From Isochrysis galbana (taxonomy: Eukaryota; Haptophyta; Isochrysidales; Isochrysidaceae), in the NCBI GenBank assembly GCA_018136815.1, contig CM030939.1:2907419-2971418 (forward strand): DNA of 64,000 nucleotides, written 5' to 3'. A program made the translations under genes and the position numbers. The notes under the pieces are model-generated. The model saw only the letters and a list, made by a program, of their open reading frames with translations, was not told where the DNA came from and did not search any database. This document shows, one piece after another, positions 1 through 10,073 of this stretch (its first letter is position 1; each line of letters starts with the position of its first letter).

Positions 1-3000
1 TAGACGGTGCGTGACGGTGAGCTTCGGCTCCGGGGTTGAGCGGTAGCTCTACCTCCATCACGTGAGTGTGATTCGGGTTAGTCGGGTCAATTGCGAAAGC
101 AGCGATACGTCGGGCCAGTAGACGACGAACTTGTTCACGTTGGGGCATCGAGAGACGGCCCTCGGGGTCGATCTTGGCTGCCTCGAGGAGCTTGCGTTGG
201 TCCTCGTTGAGCGACTCAATCACATCCGGCGAGTTATTGTCACCGACGCGGTGATAAGTTCCAGCGTGAATCTTGAATCGAACCTGTAGCGAAGCTACAG
301 GATGGAACGACGGAAGGTGTAGTGGTTTGGGGTCAGTATTGGCCACCGTAACCGCGATGGTGTGGTCGGATTTCGGCCTCTCTTCTTGAGGGATGACGAG
401 CGGAGAGCTGTCAATAGTCTCGCGTGTAGGGAGTCGGTCCACGAGCATGGCGCAGTCTTCGTGTTCTCGAAGAGCTAGCGGAATTCGGACGTGAAACGTC
501 GCCCGATGATAGGCCGGGATCGTGATAGGTTCATGGGTATATAGGAGGTACTCGGAGCCACAAGACGCCGGCGCTTTGGCGGCAAACTCATCGGCCGTGT
601 TGAAGAGCGGCTCGGAGACTAGCTGGTTGTCGTTTTCGGCGGCTTGCGGCCCTCGGAAGAAGTCAGTCGTGATTGGGTTCGCGGAGGTCGGACAGACCTG
701 TGCACAAGTCATGCTGACAGGGACCACCGCTATCGGTGACGTCGAGACGCGAAAGATCGGCGGAGCGTCGGGGCTTGGACTGCCATTAACCTCAAGAGGA
801 GCCACCGTGGATGGGGCACCGAGGGTGATAGAGCCGTCCGCGCTGTCGGAGGCGAGCTGAATCGAAGCGGCGTGCGTAGCTAAGAAGTCGTTCCCGAGCA
901 GTAGCATCGGGTTGCCTTCAATCACCATGAACGTATGACGAAAGAGAAATCCACCGACGGAGAAAACGATTCGAGCCTTGCCTCGCGTGATAAGAGGTAG
1001 GCCGTCTGGGCCATGGAGCGGTGTCACTACGGCTTGCGGCAGCCGCTCGACGCATGCGTCGTTGGGTAGGCTGGACAAGAGGGAAGTGGTCACGACCGAC
1101 GGGCCAGCTCCGGTGTCAGCGAGTGTGCTGTTGACCGTGAGGGCGGAGTCGGCTAAGATTACTCCTTCTTTGCCGGCAGCCTCGCCGGAGCGGCAGACCA
1201 TTAGATCTCGAACATATAGACAATGCCTTGGGTAGGCAGATGGTAGGGTATCCACGACGCTCTCCGGCCGGTGCGCGGTCACGTGTGCAATGGTGTCGGA
1301 CAGGGACGGGGTTGGTCGCCAGCGTCGTTGCTCGGGTGAATTCGTCGTCAAACTGGTCGTCGTCTCTTCGGGTACTCCGACTGCCGCTATCGTGGCAGAG
1401 GGCCTAGAGGGGTCGTCCTCGTTGGTAGCGGTACAGGGTGATAGCTTGGGACTAGTGTAGCCCAGGCCTCTCTTGTCGGTGGGGTGCCTCGGGTGGTCGG
1501 ACATCTTTTCCCAATCTTTCTCGAGACGGGCTTGGGCTTCTGTCTTGGGTCTTCGAACTAATGAGGCTAGCTCTTCGGCGCGGATGCCTTTGGCTTCCAC
1601 GAACTCGATCGGCGCTCGGACGGCAGCGGCGAGGTCGGATTCCTCGTCGGCGTTTCGTCCGGCTAGAGCTTGCGCTCTTATTTCGTCAGCGGTTTCGAGC
1701 GTGACGTTGGACCATTTCTGGTCCCCGTTCACTCCGAATGATTGCCATTGTTGGCGCCGCTTCCGGAGAGTCGTCGGCGTCGTCGGACGCGGCGAGCTCG
1801 CGCGTGCCGGAGGCGGGGCGGTCCATGGAGAGAATGGGTCGTGGAGTGTAGACTCGGAGGCGTGGAGTGGCGTGTCGTTGTCGTGGTTATCGTGGGTTTC
1901 TTTTTGGTCTTCGTGGTTGTCTGACTCGGGAGTAGCTGGACGGGAAACAACGGGGTCGGAAGAAACTTCACTCGTTTCCCTCCCCCTCTCATAACGATGA
2001 AGAGCCGACCACGGCTCGTAGGCGGTAGCCTCGGTCGAGCTAAGTGAAGGCCGGTCCAATAGGCTGCACCGCGCGCAAGCGAGTAGCTCTAACGCGGACA
2101 ATTTCTTCGTCGACGTCTGGTCTCGCTGTTGGCTCAAATGTCGAAGAAGAACAGGCATCCAATGGATCGCCATCGCTCCAGCTACACCGACGTAGGTGCG
2201 GCTGCGAAGAGCGCCACGGTGCGGTGAAGGAGAGAGGTTAGCCATGGCCGACTCACGGCCATCCACGACGCAAGTTGGCTGGAGGGGCGGCAGCCCTTTG
2301 GTGAGGTACAACCCGGTGGCTTTCTGGTGTCCAGTGCCGTGCTCCCAGGGTTGGACGAATTGGGTCGGGGTCAACCCCCCGACTAAACGGCGAGCTTCCG
2401 CATGCATCCGAGGGTTCTCGACCGCTACAAACGGAGCAGTGGCGGAGGCCATTGACTTGAAGACGCGAGCGGCCGACTCAAGAGCGGCACGACGTCCGGG
2501 TTCTTGGGAGAGCCATTGACTGCTGACAGCGGAGAGGTACGTGCAGGGCGGGTGGGCGATGACTAGGTCCCAACCTAGGTTTTGGACATGAAGCGCGTCG
2601 CCTTGGAAGTGGGGCACGTAATCGATCTCGGAAGGATACAAATCGCACGTAGCTACATCAGCACCGGCGAGTAGGAACATGGAGGAGACGACGCCGCTCG
2701 TCTCGCCAACGACGAGAACGCGTGGTGCGTGACAGCCAGACGTCAGCCCGTCTTGGACTCGTTGATTCATCTTCGTGAGCTCAGCGCAAAGCTCATCGAA
2801 GTGCTTGGGTAGCGCGGCGGCAGGCGAGGCTAGGGTGCCATTGCGAGGCCGGCGAAGCTCTTGGGCTGCCTCCGTGAGGTGCCGAGGTAATACCACCGCA
2901 GAGCCGCTCGCTCGTGCACGAAGAGAGGCGAGAGCGTGGAGAGCGGGTGACGGGGTATCATCACGGGTGCCGACATCGGAGTTGTTTTGAGAGGAATCGA

Positions 3001-5038
3001 AGGACTGGATCGCGGACGCATTGATCGCTGCCACGCGCATGATGGTGGTGGCAGTGGTATCGAGAGGCAGGCAATGCTCGGAGGCGGCGACCGGTGGCCG
3101 CAGCGACGTAGGACGAATGGAAGAAGACTCGGATATCGACGACGTAGAGACGGGCTCGGAGGACGGGATTGACGAAGAAACTCGGAGAAGTGGGGTGTCG
3201 GACGGCGGCGACGGACGCCGCGGCCGCGAGACCACCGGTGAGAGACATGAAGGACATGGCTCAGGGACTCGGTTGGGCTGGCTCAATGGGCGTAGAAGCT
3301 CGGTTTGGGAGGCCGCCGTTCCTCGACGTGCAGAGGAGTTGTGGTCACTCTCCATGGTCACGTCGGAAGAGGAAACAGGCCAGGGATCGACGTCGTTGCA
3401 TTCTGTCGTCGGCGGGGTCGGCGCCGGCGAAAGAAGGGACGTGGCTGTCGTAGAAGCCGGCTGCGGGGAAGGCTGGGGCCAGGGTGGTGGCTCTGCGGCA
3501 GCGGCTGGCGTGGGTAGTGGCCGAAGAGGTTCTGCAATGCGAAGCATTCTTCGGAGGACTTGGCTCGGGCTAGCGGGTGGATGAACCGCTGAAATTACGG
3601 TGGATTCAGACTCGAATTCGGAAGACTCGGCGACTTGAGAGGGGCTAGGAGACGGCTGTTCAAGCTCCTCCAGGGCTCTCGGTTGATGGGGTGGCGTGGG
3701 AACGCCGGTGGTCGACCGCGGACTCCGCGGTGACGTTAATTTGTACTCGGACTCGGACTCGTCGTTTCTGGCGTGCTGGACGCCAATAACAGGGCTAACT
3801 TTCGAAATGGGAACGGACGGGGCCGGCTCAAAGGTGAAGCCCCCTGGCGTCGCAACCGTCGGTGAGGACGAAGCTGAAGCTTGTGATGACAATAGGGGCA
3901 CGGTGGCCAGCACCGGTTGGCTCGGTGCGGCCGAAATCTCGGACTCGGTGACGGGCTTGATTACGCGGGCTCGGGATGCACTGTCTTGTGCGATTGGACT
4001 CGGACTCGGAACGGAAACGGAAGGGATCGGCTCGGCGGCGTGCAGCCTGCTGGAGTGGCAGGCCGGCTGCGGCGAGACTCGGAACGGTGGCTCGGACAAG
4101 GACACAGTGGCTGTCGTCGAGGGCTTCGGCGTCAGCTTGTGTTTGGACTCGATACGCGGTGGCTCGTGAAACGGGGCTCGGTTGTGGTTGGAATTCTGGA
4201 AGTGACCGGAGATTCCAAATGACTCAGACTCGGGGCGCGGAGGACCGAAGGTGAACACTCCCGCGGAAGGAGTGGTCGTCGGAGGCTCAATGAGTGGCTG
4301 GAGCTCCGTTAATCCTGCGGTCGACCGCGTGGTAGGACTCGGTGACGTTGTAAACTCGGACTCGGACTCGGACTCGGACTCGGATGGCTCAGAACGGGGT
4401 TTGCTCAAAACAGGCTTGGACTCGGACTCGAAAGAAAGTGGGGAAGAACCGGAGAACTGCGCCTCCATCGTCGTAGTAATGGAGACTGGTGATACCGGTG
4501 ATGACTGGACTGGGCTCAGACTCGTAGATGGGCTCGCGGTGGCGTAAGACGAAGAGGGTAATTCTGAACGTGACTTGGACTCGGACTCGTACTCGGGAGA
4601 CGTTTTGTGGCTCGGACATGCGAAATTTGATTTGAGAGATTGAAGGTTGGATTGGGCCTGCGGCGGCTGGATTTTCGCAGACCGTGAGGTCTTGGACTGG
4701 TGATGCTTGGGGAGTGGCGGGGGGTAGCGGTTGAGCGGCTTGAGTTGATAGAGAGGCGGTGACGGTTGACTTGGTTTTGAGGACTCGTGCGTGATATCGA
4801 GAATCAGGATGGAATCATCGGCATTGGGAGAAATAGGGGCAATCGGCGAGGGGGCAGGAGAAAGAGGGGGATGGAGGTGGTAGGGCTTGTCTGGAACTTG
4901 GGGAATCTTGGGGTACCGGTTGGAGGCCGTAGAAGTACTCGGCCGTAGCGTAATACGATCTTTTGGTGGGTGGCGTTCAGGCCCACTACCCTGGACTGGT
5001 AGCGGGGTAACAGCGCGGACGTGGGCCCCGCCGGCGAC
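1..5038 (-). CDS. Ty3-like retrotransposon Pol polyprotein with embedded phage-type C5-methyltransferase domain (partial, runs off left edge)
   Basis: Reading the minus strand from just below a TAG at 5041-5039, I found this frame open at every stretch I translated, down to base 1. Order of parts: a Ser/Pro/Glu-rich linker (about 5038-2900, with SESESESE runs at 4350-4382); a methyltransferase-like domain (about 2790-2050); a second linker; an aspartic protease (about 1150-880) with DTGAGPSVV at 1117 and LLLGNDFL; then a spacer ending MEVELPLNPGAE at 58, which resembles the segment just before a Ty3-type RT. RT, RNase H and integrase would lie beyond the edge. No clear ATG opens the frame, so it is probably expressed through Gag by recoding. 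Protease directly followed by an RT-type spacer favours Ty3/gypsy over copia order. The element could also be partly decayed, because I did not check every codon. Confidence 0.8.
2050..2790 (-). other. Phage-type cytosine-C5 methyltransferase-like domain inside Pol
   Basis: This domain lies in the same frame as the downstream protease. From N to C it shows an SAM-site-like VLVVGETSGVVSS, an acidic strand end ATCDLYPSE, FQGDAL, then WDLVIAHPPCTYLS containing the PPC catalytic-type motif, VAVENPRMH (ENP/ENV-like motif VI), QPWEHGTGHQKATGLYL, and a C-terminal RSRTYVGVAGAMA. The order and wording match a family of phage and bacterial methyltransferase-like proteins annotated as DNA cytosine methyltransferases. 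All blocks are intact, so it may be active, but target and activity cannot be read from sequence. The family call is from recognition, not from a search. Inside a retroelement it could methylate element or host DNA. Confidence 0.78.
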
Positions 5039-5999
5039 CTACTGGGCCGGACGGAGAACGACCATCGTGCGGAGGCGGCGGTGGACTTCTGGGTCGTTAC
5101 CACACTCGCCACTGCCGCCTTCGCAGAGAAAACGAATGTACGGTTGGCAAACGACGGGGTTATGAGCTCCGTCGCCCGTGCCATACTTCCACAGGTCGGT
5201 CTGCCTCGGGCGTACCAGATGGGGCCCGGGGACGAAAGGCGCAGTACGCGCAGCCGTTGGCGTCGGTCCACTCCTTGACGTCGCGGTCTAGGTCGTCGAG
5301 ACGCGGCGCCGTCATGGTGGCATCGGAGGGCCGGCAGCGCGTGAGCGCAGCGCGAAGGGCCGGGTGACCAGCGTAACGAGAAATTTGCCAGAAGCGGGCT
5401 CGAGCTCGAGACCAGCTACCTGGATCCCATTCCGAGAGGCCCGAATCGGCCGGAAGCCCAAGGCCGTTCGGAGGGGGATCACATTGGCGACGAGAAGACG
5501 TGATTTTGCCGAGAGGACGGTCAAGAAGTGCGTCCGGTAACGGAGACGATGCGGAGTAATTCGTAGGCGGAGGCGGAGCCCGACGATTGTCAGCGCCAGT
5601 CGCCTTGCGGTTCGAGTTGTTGTTTTGCAATTTTAATGCCTCGGTCACCGCCGCTTGGACGGCGGCGACCATCGAAGCCGTAGTGTCCGCGGGGTTAGAG
5701 GCAGCCTTAGCAACCTTGGCAGTTTTGGTGGACTTGGAAGTAGTCGCCGGCGGCGTCACGGCGGCGACCGTGACCGACGTTTGTTGTTGGCCAGCACGGG
5801 ACTGTTCGTACGGGCTCAAGTAGCGTTGGCAGAGGTTGACGCACGAAAGGGCCGAACGAGGAAGCTCGTGGTTCTCGACGCGGAAGCGAGTCTTTGCAAG
5901 ATACTCGCCGAACTTGGTCGCGTTATCCACGCCGCGAGCCGCGTCGACCTTGTCGTTCCGAATGATGGACTCGAATCGTTGATTGATATCGTGCGACAT
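5039..5999 (-). CDS. Retrotransposon Gag second frame with C-terminal zinc-finger-like segment (frameshifted)
   Basis: The frame opens at ATG 5999 (MSHDINQRFESII) and reads about 280 codons to a stop at 5160. It has an N-terminal helical part, an Ala/Thr/Lys-rich middle, a Pro-rich stretch, and a C-terminal CAYC motif. The matching zinc-finger remainder (GDGAHNPVVCQPY, then FLC) lies one frame over and continues to a TAG at 5041-5039, so a +1 shift between about 5235 and 5165 is needed to join them. The frame is also the same as that of the upstream Gag frame, separated only by TAG 6014-6012 and four codons. It probably encodes a nucleocapsid-like part of Gag. The shift may be programmed or a mutation. 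Confidence 0.6.
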
Positions 6000-6011
6000 G
6001 TTCGGGTGGTC

Positions 6012-7814
6012 CTAGACTGTCGTGGCATCCACCTTCGCGTCACCCATCTTGCGGACGTACGCCCGCACCAAATTCTTGGATAACTCTAAGAGATCGGAGC
6101 CGGCCTCACGAGCTACGAGCCGGTCCCACTCCATGGAGGCGGAGTCTTTGGCGAAGCCGGGCACGTTGGCCGCGAAAGTGGCGTCGCACTTGCGGAGAAG
6201 CACGTCGCAGGCCAGCGCGGGGTTGAGAGAGAGGACCGGGTCTTCGGCGAGATCGAGGAGGAAGGCGTAAATCCTTTGGTTGCCGGTGGTGCACAAGTTG
6301 GCGGCCGCTAGTAAGGATGTAAAGATTTCGCGGTGGTCGCAGCCGAGCGAGAGGGCGCGCTCGAGCGGCTTGATGAAGGACAGACGAAAATCGTTCCAGG
6401 AGGTGGCCGCTGCCTGGACGTTGTCCGAGGCCAGGCCCTTGGGGAACTTGATCTCGGAAAGCTCTTTGCCCATTCGGACTTGGTGATGGAGGGTGCGGTC
6501 GAGGAAGAAGCGGCTCCGAGCCCACTTGGTCACGTGCTCCTTCTCGAAAAACACGCGGTAGTGCCAAACATTGCCGGCCCGAGAGAGGCCGCCGTTGAGA
6601 ATGGCGTGGATGAGCTCGAAATCGTCGGACTTCCTGTAGAGAGAGGCTACCTCGTAGGCGGCATCCTCAAACAGTTGGTCCCACGAGGCTAGGATGACCT
6701 CTCGCTCAGAAACATCACCGGCGAGGCTTGGATCGACGGGATGGCGCCGAGCCGCCGGATTTGGAAGCGAGCGGAGGCCCGCGACGGTGGGTGGAGGTTG
6801 GGGATCAGAAACGGGCTTGGCGGGCGAGACAGGAACAGGCGTATTGGGTTCGGGATCGGAAATCGGATTCGGCGGAACGGAGAACGGCGCGGCGGGCAAA
6901 GATTGAGAAGGGAGCTTGACCGAGGCAGGGGGAGCACCAATGGAGTTGTCTCCTTCTTCCACAAGCGGTGGCGAAGTTTCGACTCGAGACGAAGTCGTAG
7001 TGCCCGCGTGGCCCTGTAGAATGTTGAGTATCGCTTTGAAGGTAGACCCCACCTCTCGCTGAAATTCTTCGTGGCGCTGGGCGGCTTGGAGGGTAGAGGA
7101 CTCGAGGCGGTCGACAGCGCCGCGGAGAGCCTCGATCTGGACTTGTTGGTCCATGATTTGGGCGGCGCCGACGGTGGCGGTCGGAGGTGGAACGAAGTTA
7201 CGCTTGGGGTACGAGTACGTCGACGACGGGGGTGGAACAAACTCTTCACATGGTGGGGGCTCGAAAGGAGGGAGGGACCGGACGGAATCCACATCATCTT
7301 CAGCACCAACCACAGAGGGATTGAGAGAGGAATGAACACTTGGCAAAGGATCAGCAAAAGAAAGGAGAGGAAAGGCCGCCGGTGGAGCAACAGACGAGGT
7401 TAGAGGACCCATTCCAGCTCCAGTTGACGGGGTGTGAGTAGAGGCCCGCGGAGGCGGCGGAACTTCGACCGTCGGCGCGGAGAGGCGAGAGCAGGGGGGA
7501 ACTGGCTCGGAAGGGCTCTCTTTTGAAGAAGGGAGGGGTCCCAAGAGGCTCTCTTCCCCAGGAGACTTCGACCCAAACGGTTCGGAAAGAGAAGAAGAAG
7601 AGACGGGCTCATGACGCGGGGACAATGAAGATTCCTCAAGGGAAGAACTCGACGTGACGACCGGAGCCGAAGGCACGAGCGAAGATTTTGTGCTTGTCAG
7701 AGCAAGGCTCATCTCACTCTTGGTGATGGCCTGCGAGGGCGCGCCGGCAGCTAGCGCGGAGTGCGGTTCTTGCGGGGAGCTCATGGAGCTTTCCTCGGGG
7801 GTGACTACGGGCAT
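6012..7814 (-). CDS. Retrotransposon Gag-like protein, first frame (600 aa)
   Basis: ATG 7814 (MPVVTPEESS) follows a leader that recurs at 20780-20948, which supports this start. The first 230 residues are Ser/Pro/Glu-rich and disordered. A coiled coil follows (IMDQQVQIEALRGAVDRLE), then another Pro-rich spacer and a C-terminal helical region of about 220 residues (ILASWDQLFEDAAYEVASLY to LVRAYVRKMG) that resembles a capsid. It ends at TAG 6014-6012, in frame with the next Gag frame. The call rests on position before protease and Pol and on overall composition, not on a named Gag family. It likely forms the particle packaging the element RNA. Confidence 0.65.
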   Translation of the reverse strand: MPVVTPEESSMSSPQEPHSALAAGAPSQAITKSEMSLALTSTKSSLVPSAPVVTSSSSLEESSLSPRHEPVSSSSLSEPFGSKSPGEESLLGPLPSSKESPSEPVPPCSRLSAPTVEVPPPPRASTHTPSTGAGMGPLTSSVAPPAAFPLLSFADPLPSVHSSLNPSVVGAEDDVDSVRSLPPFEPPPCEEFVPPPSSTYSYPKRNFVPPPTATVGAAQIMDQQVQIEALRGAVDRLESSTLQAAQRHEEFQREVGSTFKAILNILQGHAGTTTSSRVETSPPLVEEGDNSIGAPPASVKLPSQSLPAAPFSVPPNPISDPEPNTPVPVSPAKPVSDPQPPPTVAGLRSLPNPAARRHPVDPSLAGDVSEREVILASWDQLFEDAAYEVASLYRKSDDFELIHAILNGGLSRAGNVWHYRVFFEKEHVTKWARSRFFLDRTLHHQVRMGKELSEIKFPKGLASDNVQAAATSWNDFRLSFIKPLERALSLGCDHREIFTSLLAAANLCTTGNQRIYAFLLDLAEDPVLSLNPALACDVLLRKCDATFAANVPGFAKDSASMEWDRLVAREAGSDLLELSKNLVRAYVRKMGDAKVDATTV

Positions 7815-8885
7815 GGTGATCGACGCACGACGCACGACGCACGGAGGGCGTGGAAGTGTGGAAGGAGGCTTGTGGGAGGTGGTGGCAGGCGACTGGGGGT
7901 GGCTCAGGCGCGTGCTTGGCTTGTATTGACTCGTTGACTCGGGGTATAGACTCGGGAACTCGGGGGGACTCGCTTGGGAACACGGTGGGACTCGACGAAG
8001 TTCCTACAAAAACACTCACTAGAAACCCAAAAACCAAAGTCCTTGGGCTCAGAAAACTAACGTAAACACTCCGGAATCATACGATAAACAAACCCCTCCC
8101 GCGCGGCGAAGGCTGAGGTCGCGATCGATCGCCATGCGCGAAGAAATACGGAACGAGAGCGCATAACTACGCAAACGAAGCGTTCGGACTATCGTTAAAG
8201 CGAAACTCGTCCGCTTAAGCCAACGCGGAGGGTCGAGGAGAGATCCAAACTCGCGCGGGGGAAGAAGGCGATGTGCGGAGAGACCTTCTAGACAAGCAAC
8301 GAGCAAAGGGCGACGAAACAAGACGCGAGACGCGAGGCGCGTGCCATTCGTTCTACCTTTCTTTTACCGAAACCACGGCGAAACTAACGTTAAACGTCGG
8401 TGCCCCCTCCGCGAGAATCGCGAAGAAGAACGGACGAGATGAAGGCAATCATCGAAGGAATCGCGAGAGGAATCGAAGCGAAGGGGGGGGGAATAACGCG
8501 CGCGGGGGGGGGGAACGAACGACGGCCGGAGGAAACGAACCGCGCACGGAGGAGAAGAACCTCGCGCGGGGGGGGGGATAATATAACGGCCGGAAGCGAC
8601 GGATGGCACGCCGAGGGAAAGAACCTGCCGCGGGGGGGGCGAGGGACCGAGGGCACGGCGGGGCAGCGTGGGAGGGCGCGAGGCCGATCTCGGAACGAGA
8701 TCGCGTCCTTTCCCTCGCGGAGCGCGGAGAGACCCCCCACGAGATATCTTGGGACCGGAGAATGTTTTGGACGAATCTTCCTACCGTCGGCCGAGGAGAG
8801 GCGGACGGAGAGAGAGAGAGAGAGTCTCGCAGAGCGACTGCAGAACGAGAAGTCGAAGTCATGCCGGTTTATTACCTTAAACGAG
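7815..8885 (-). repeat. 5' LTR and leader of the Ty3-like element
   Basis: The 8611-8885 part recurs in inverted orientation at 63727-64000, with shared borders at TCGTTTAAGGTAATAAACC and long G runs. The leader at 7796-7964 recurs at 20780-20948. Together these mark non-coding ends of one family lying upstream of Gag on the minus strand. The inner LTR end, a primer-binding site and a terminal TG..CA were not fixed. Several poly-G runs (8486-8493, 8505-8512, 8569-8577, 8632-8638) sit in this region. Confidence 0.55.
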
Positions 8886-9066
8886 CCAACAATTATAGTA
8901 ACAGCAAAAACAAAATTCGAATCGCAAATTTCGAGATCAAAATCTGCAAACCTGGACTTGAGACCATGGGGAATCCGAATCTGTGTGTCTTGTGCGTCAG
9001 TGGCAACACGGGGAACTGTTCAATTGTAATTGTGAGCGCGTACCTTACACGAATATTCATGCCTAC
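8886..9066. repeat. Dispersed SINE-like repeat, copy 1
   Basis: This stretch matches 51085-51275 in the same orientation. Shared blocks are ATTTCGAGA, AACCTGGACTTGAG, GGGAATCCGAATCTG or its close variant, and the terminal GAATATTCATGCC. Read on the minus strand, CTCAAGTCCAGG resembles a Pol III B box. No full tRNA fold was seen, so a tRNA-derived SINE is only a possibility. Confidence 0.5.
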
Positions 9067-9133
9067 AGCCTTCAGGTGGGCAGGAATACAACAGATTCTG
9101 CTTGCTTTAGCGGGCAGCGCGGCAGCGCGCGCG

Positions 9134-9512
9134 AGGGAATGCGCGGTCAAATGACAAAATGCCTATCGGGACACGCGCGGCCCCGCGCAGGTGGAACGCG
9201 CAGGCGACGCGCAGCGCGCAACGTGAGCGTCGGCCGGTCGGTCGCGCGCAGCGAGTGCGGCGAGCAGCCGGTCCACGGCCGCGAAGGCGGTGGCGGGCAC
9301 CGCCGGCGCACCTCCGACCGCCGCCGCTGCCTCCCCACGCAGTAGGCGGCCCACGCGTGCACAAGGAGTAGCACGGTCCCATCGCGCCGCCCGTGTAGCG
9401 GCAGCAGCGCAGCAGGTGCAGCGGTGCAGCCGCGCAAGCTCCAAGTTGGCCATGGTGCCCGTGCCGAAGAGCAACTCCCCACTTGCCACTTGGCCGTGCA
9501 GCTCCTCGTGCG
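9134..9512. repeat. 380-bp GC-rich dispersed repeat, copy 1
   Basis: This is a direct repeat of 38535-38945. It runs from AATGCGCGGTCAAATGAC on the left to the GAAGAGCAACTCCCCAC block on the right, with small indels between copies. On the minus strand both copies encode an Ala/Arg-rich peptide (GELLFG, LARLH, CARCASPARSTCAGP), but frames are broken between copies, so coding is doubtful. It is adjacent to an element start in copy 2. Confidence 0.6.
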
Positions 9513-10073
9513 CGCGCACGCGCGGCACGTAGCATTCAGTGGGTGCGTGAGTGCGTGGGTGCGTGGGTGCACAGTAGTACACAGCACCGGCAGTGTGGTG
9601 TTAACCCGCTGCTGGTACCAACCAACACTTGCAGATTGAGGTGTTAACGCATGTGCCACACCTAGCCAATGGAGGTGTTAACGCAAAGTGGGTCAACACC
9701 GGGTAAACGTGAACCCATACGCCCTGGACGGAAAAGTTGTGTCCAATTAGCTAGTGGGGTTGGCTAGGATAACATCAATTAGTATTTTGGTTTCCTCTTG
9801 GGGTCGCATTTTTTTCGCCCTGTTTACGAGGATCGGGGGTCGGGGTGGTTTTTTTTGTTAATCGCGGACTTGAGACACGATACCGAGTGGAAATCAACAA
9901 CTTCCTGGGAGCGCTGCACGAGTTGGGGAGGAGGGCTGCACGAGCGGGCGGTAAAATGATTAGCTCCTCCCCCCCCCCCCCCCCCCCCCCCCGCGGCCCC
10001 CCCCACCCCCCCACGCCTTTCCCTCTCGAAAGCCCCTCCCCCTTCCCTCCCCCACCCCCCACCATTCCTCTCG
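9513..10073. other. Intergenic stretch upstream of the fucosyltransferase-like gene
   Basis: It contains GTGGGTGCG-type short repeats (9540-9570) and three spaced GGTGTTAACGC-like motifs (9597, 9640, 9674). Bases 9889-9953 match the core of the fold-back repeats at 61477-62000. A C-rich run at 9967-10060 ends just before the ATG at 10074. No gene was seen. Confidence 0.4.

Noticed and set aside
2050..2790. Methyltransferase as bacterial contamination or an assembly join
   Set aside because: It shares its frame with the retroelement protease, and its C-terminal part recurs at 32057 within other eukaryotic repeats.
2196..4547. Many plus-strand open frames of 60-190 codons across 522-4547
   Set aside because: They are shadows of the long minus-strand Pol frame, whose linker has a codon bias that keeps other frames open; only the minus frame shows domain motifs.
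9107..9659. Overlapping minus-strand frames at the 380-bp repeat as a host gene
   Set aside because: The second copy at 38535 has indels that break each frame, and no family motif is visible.
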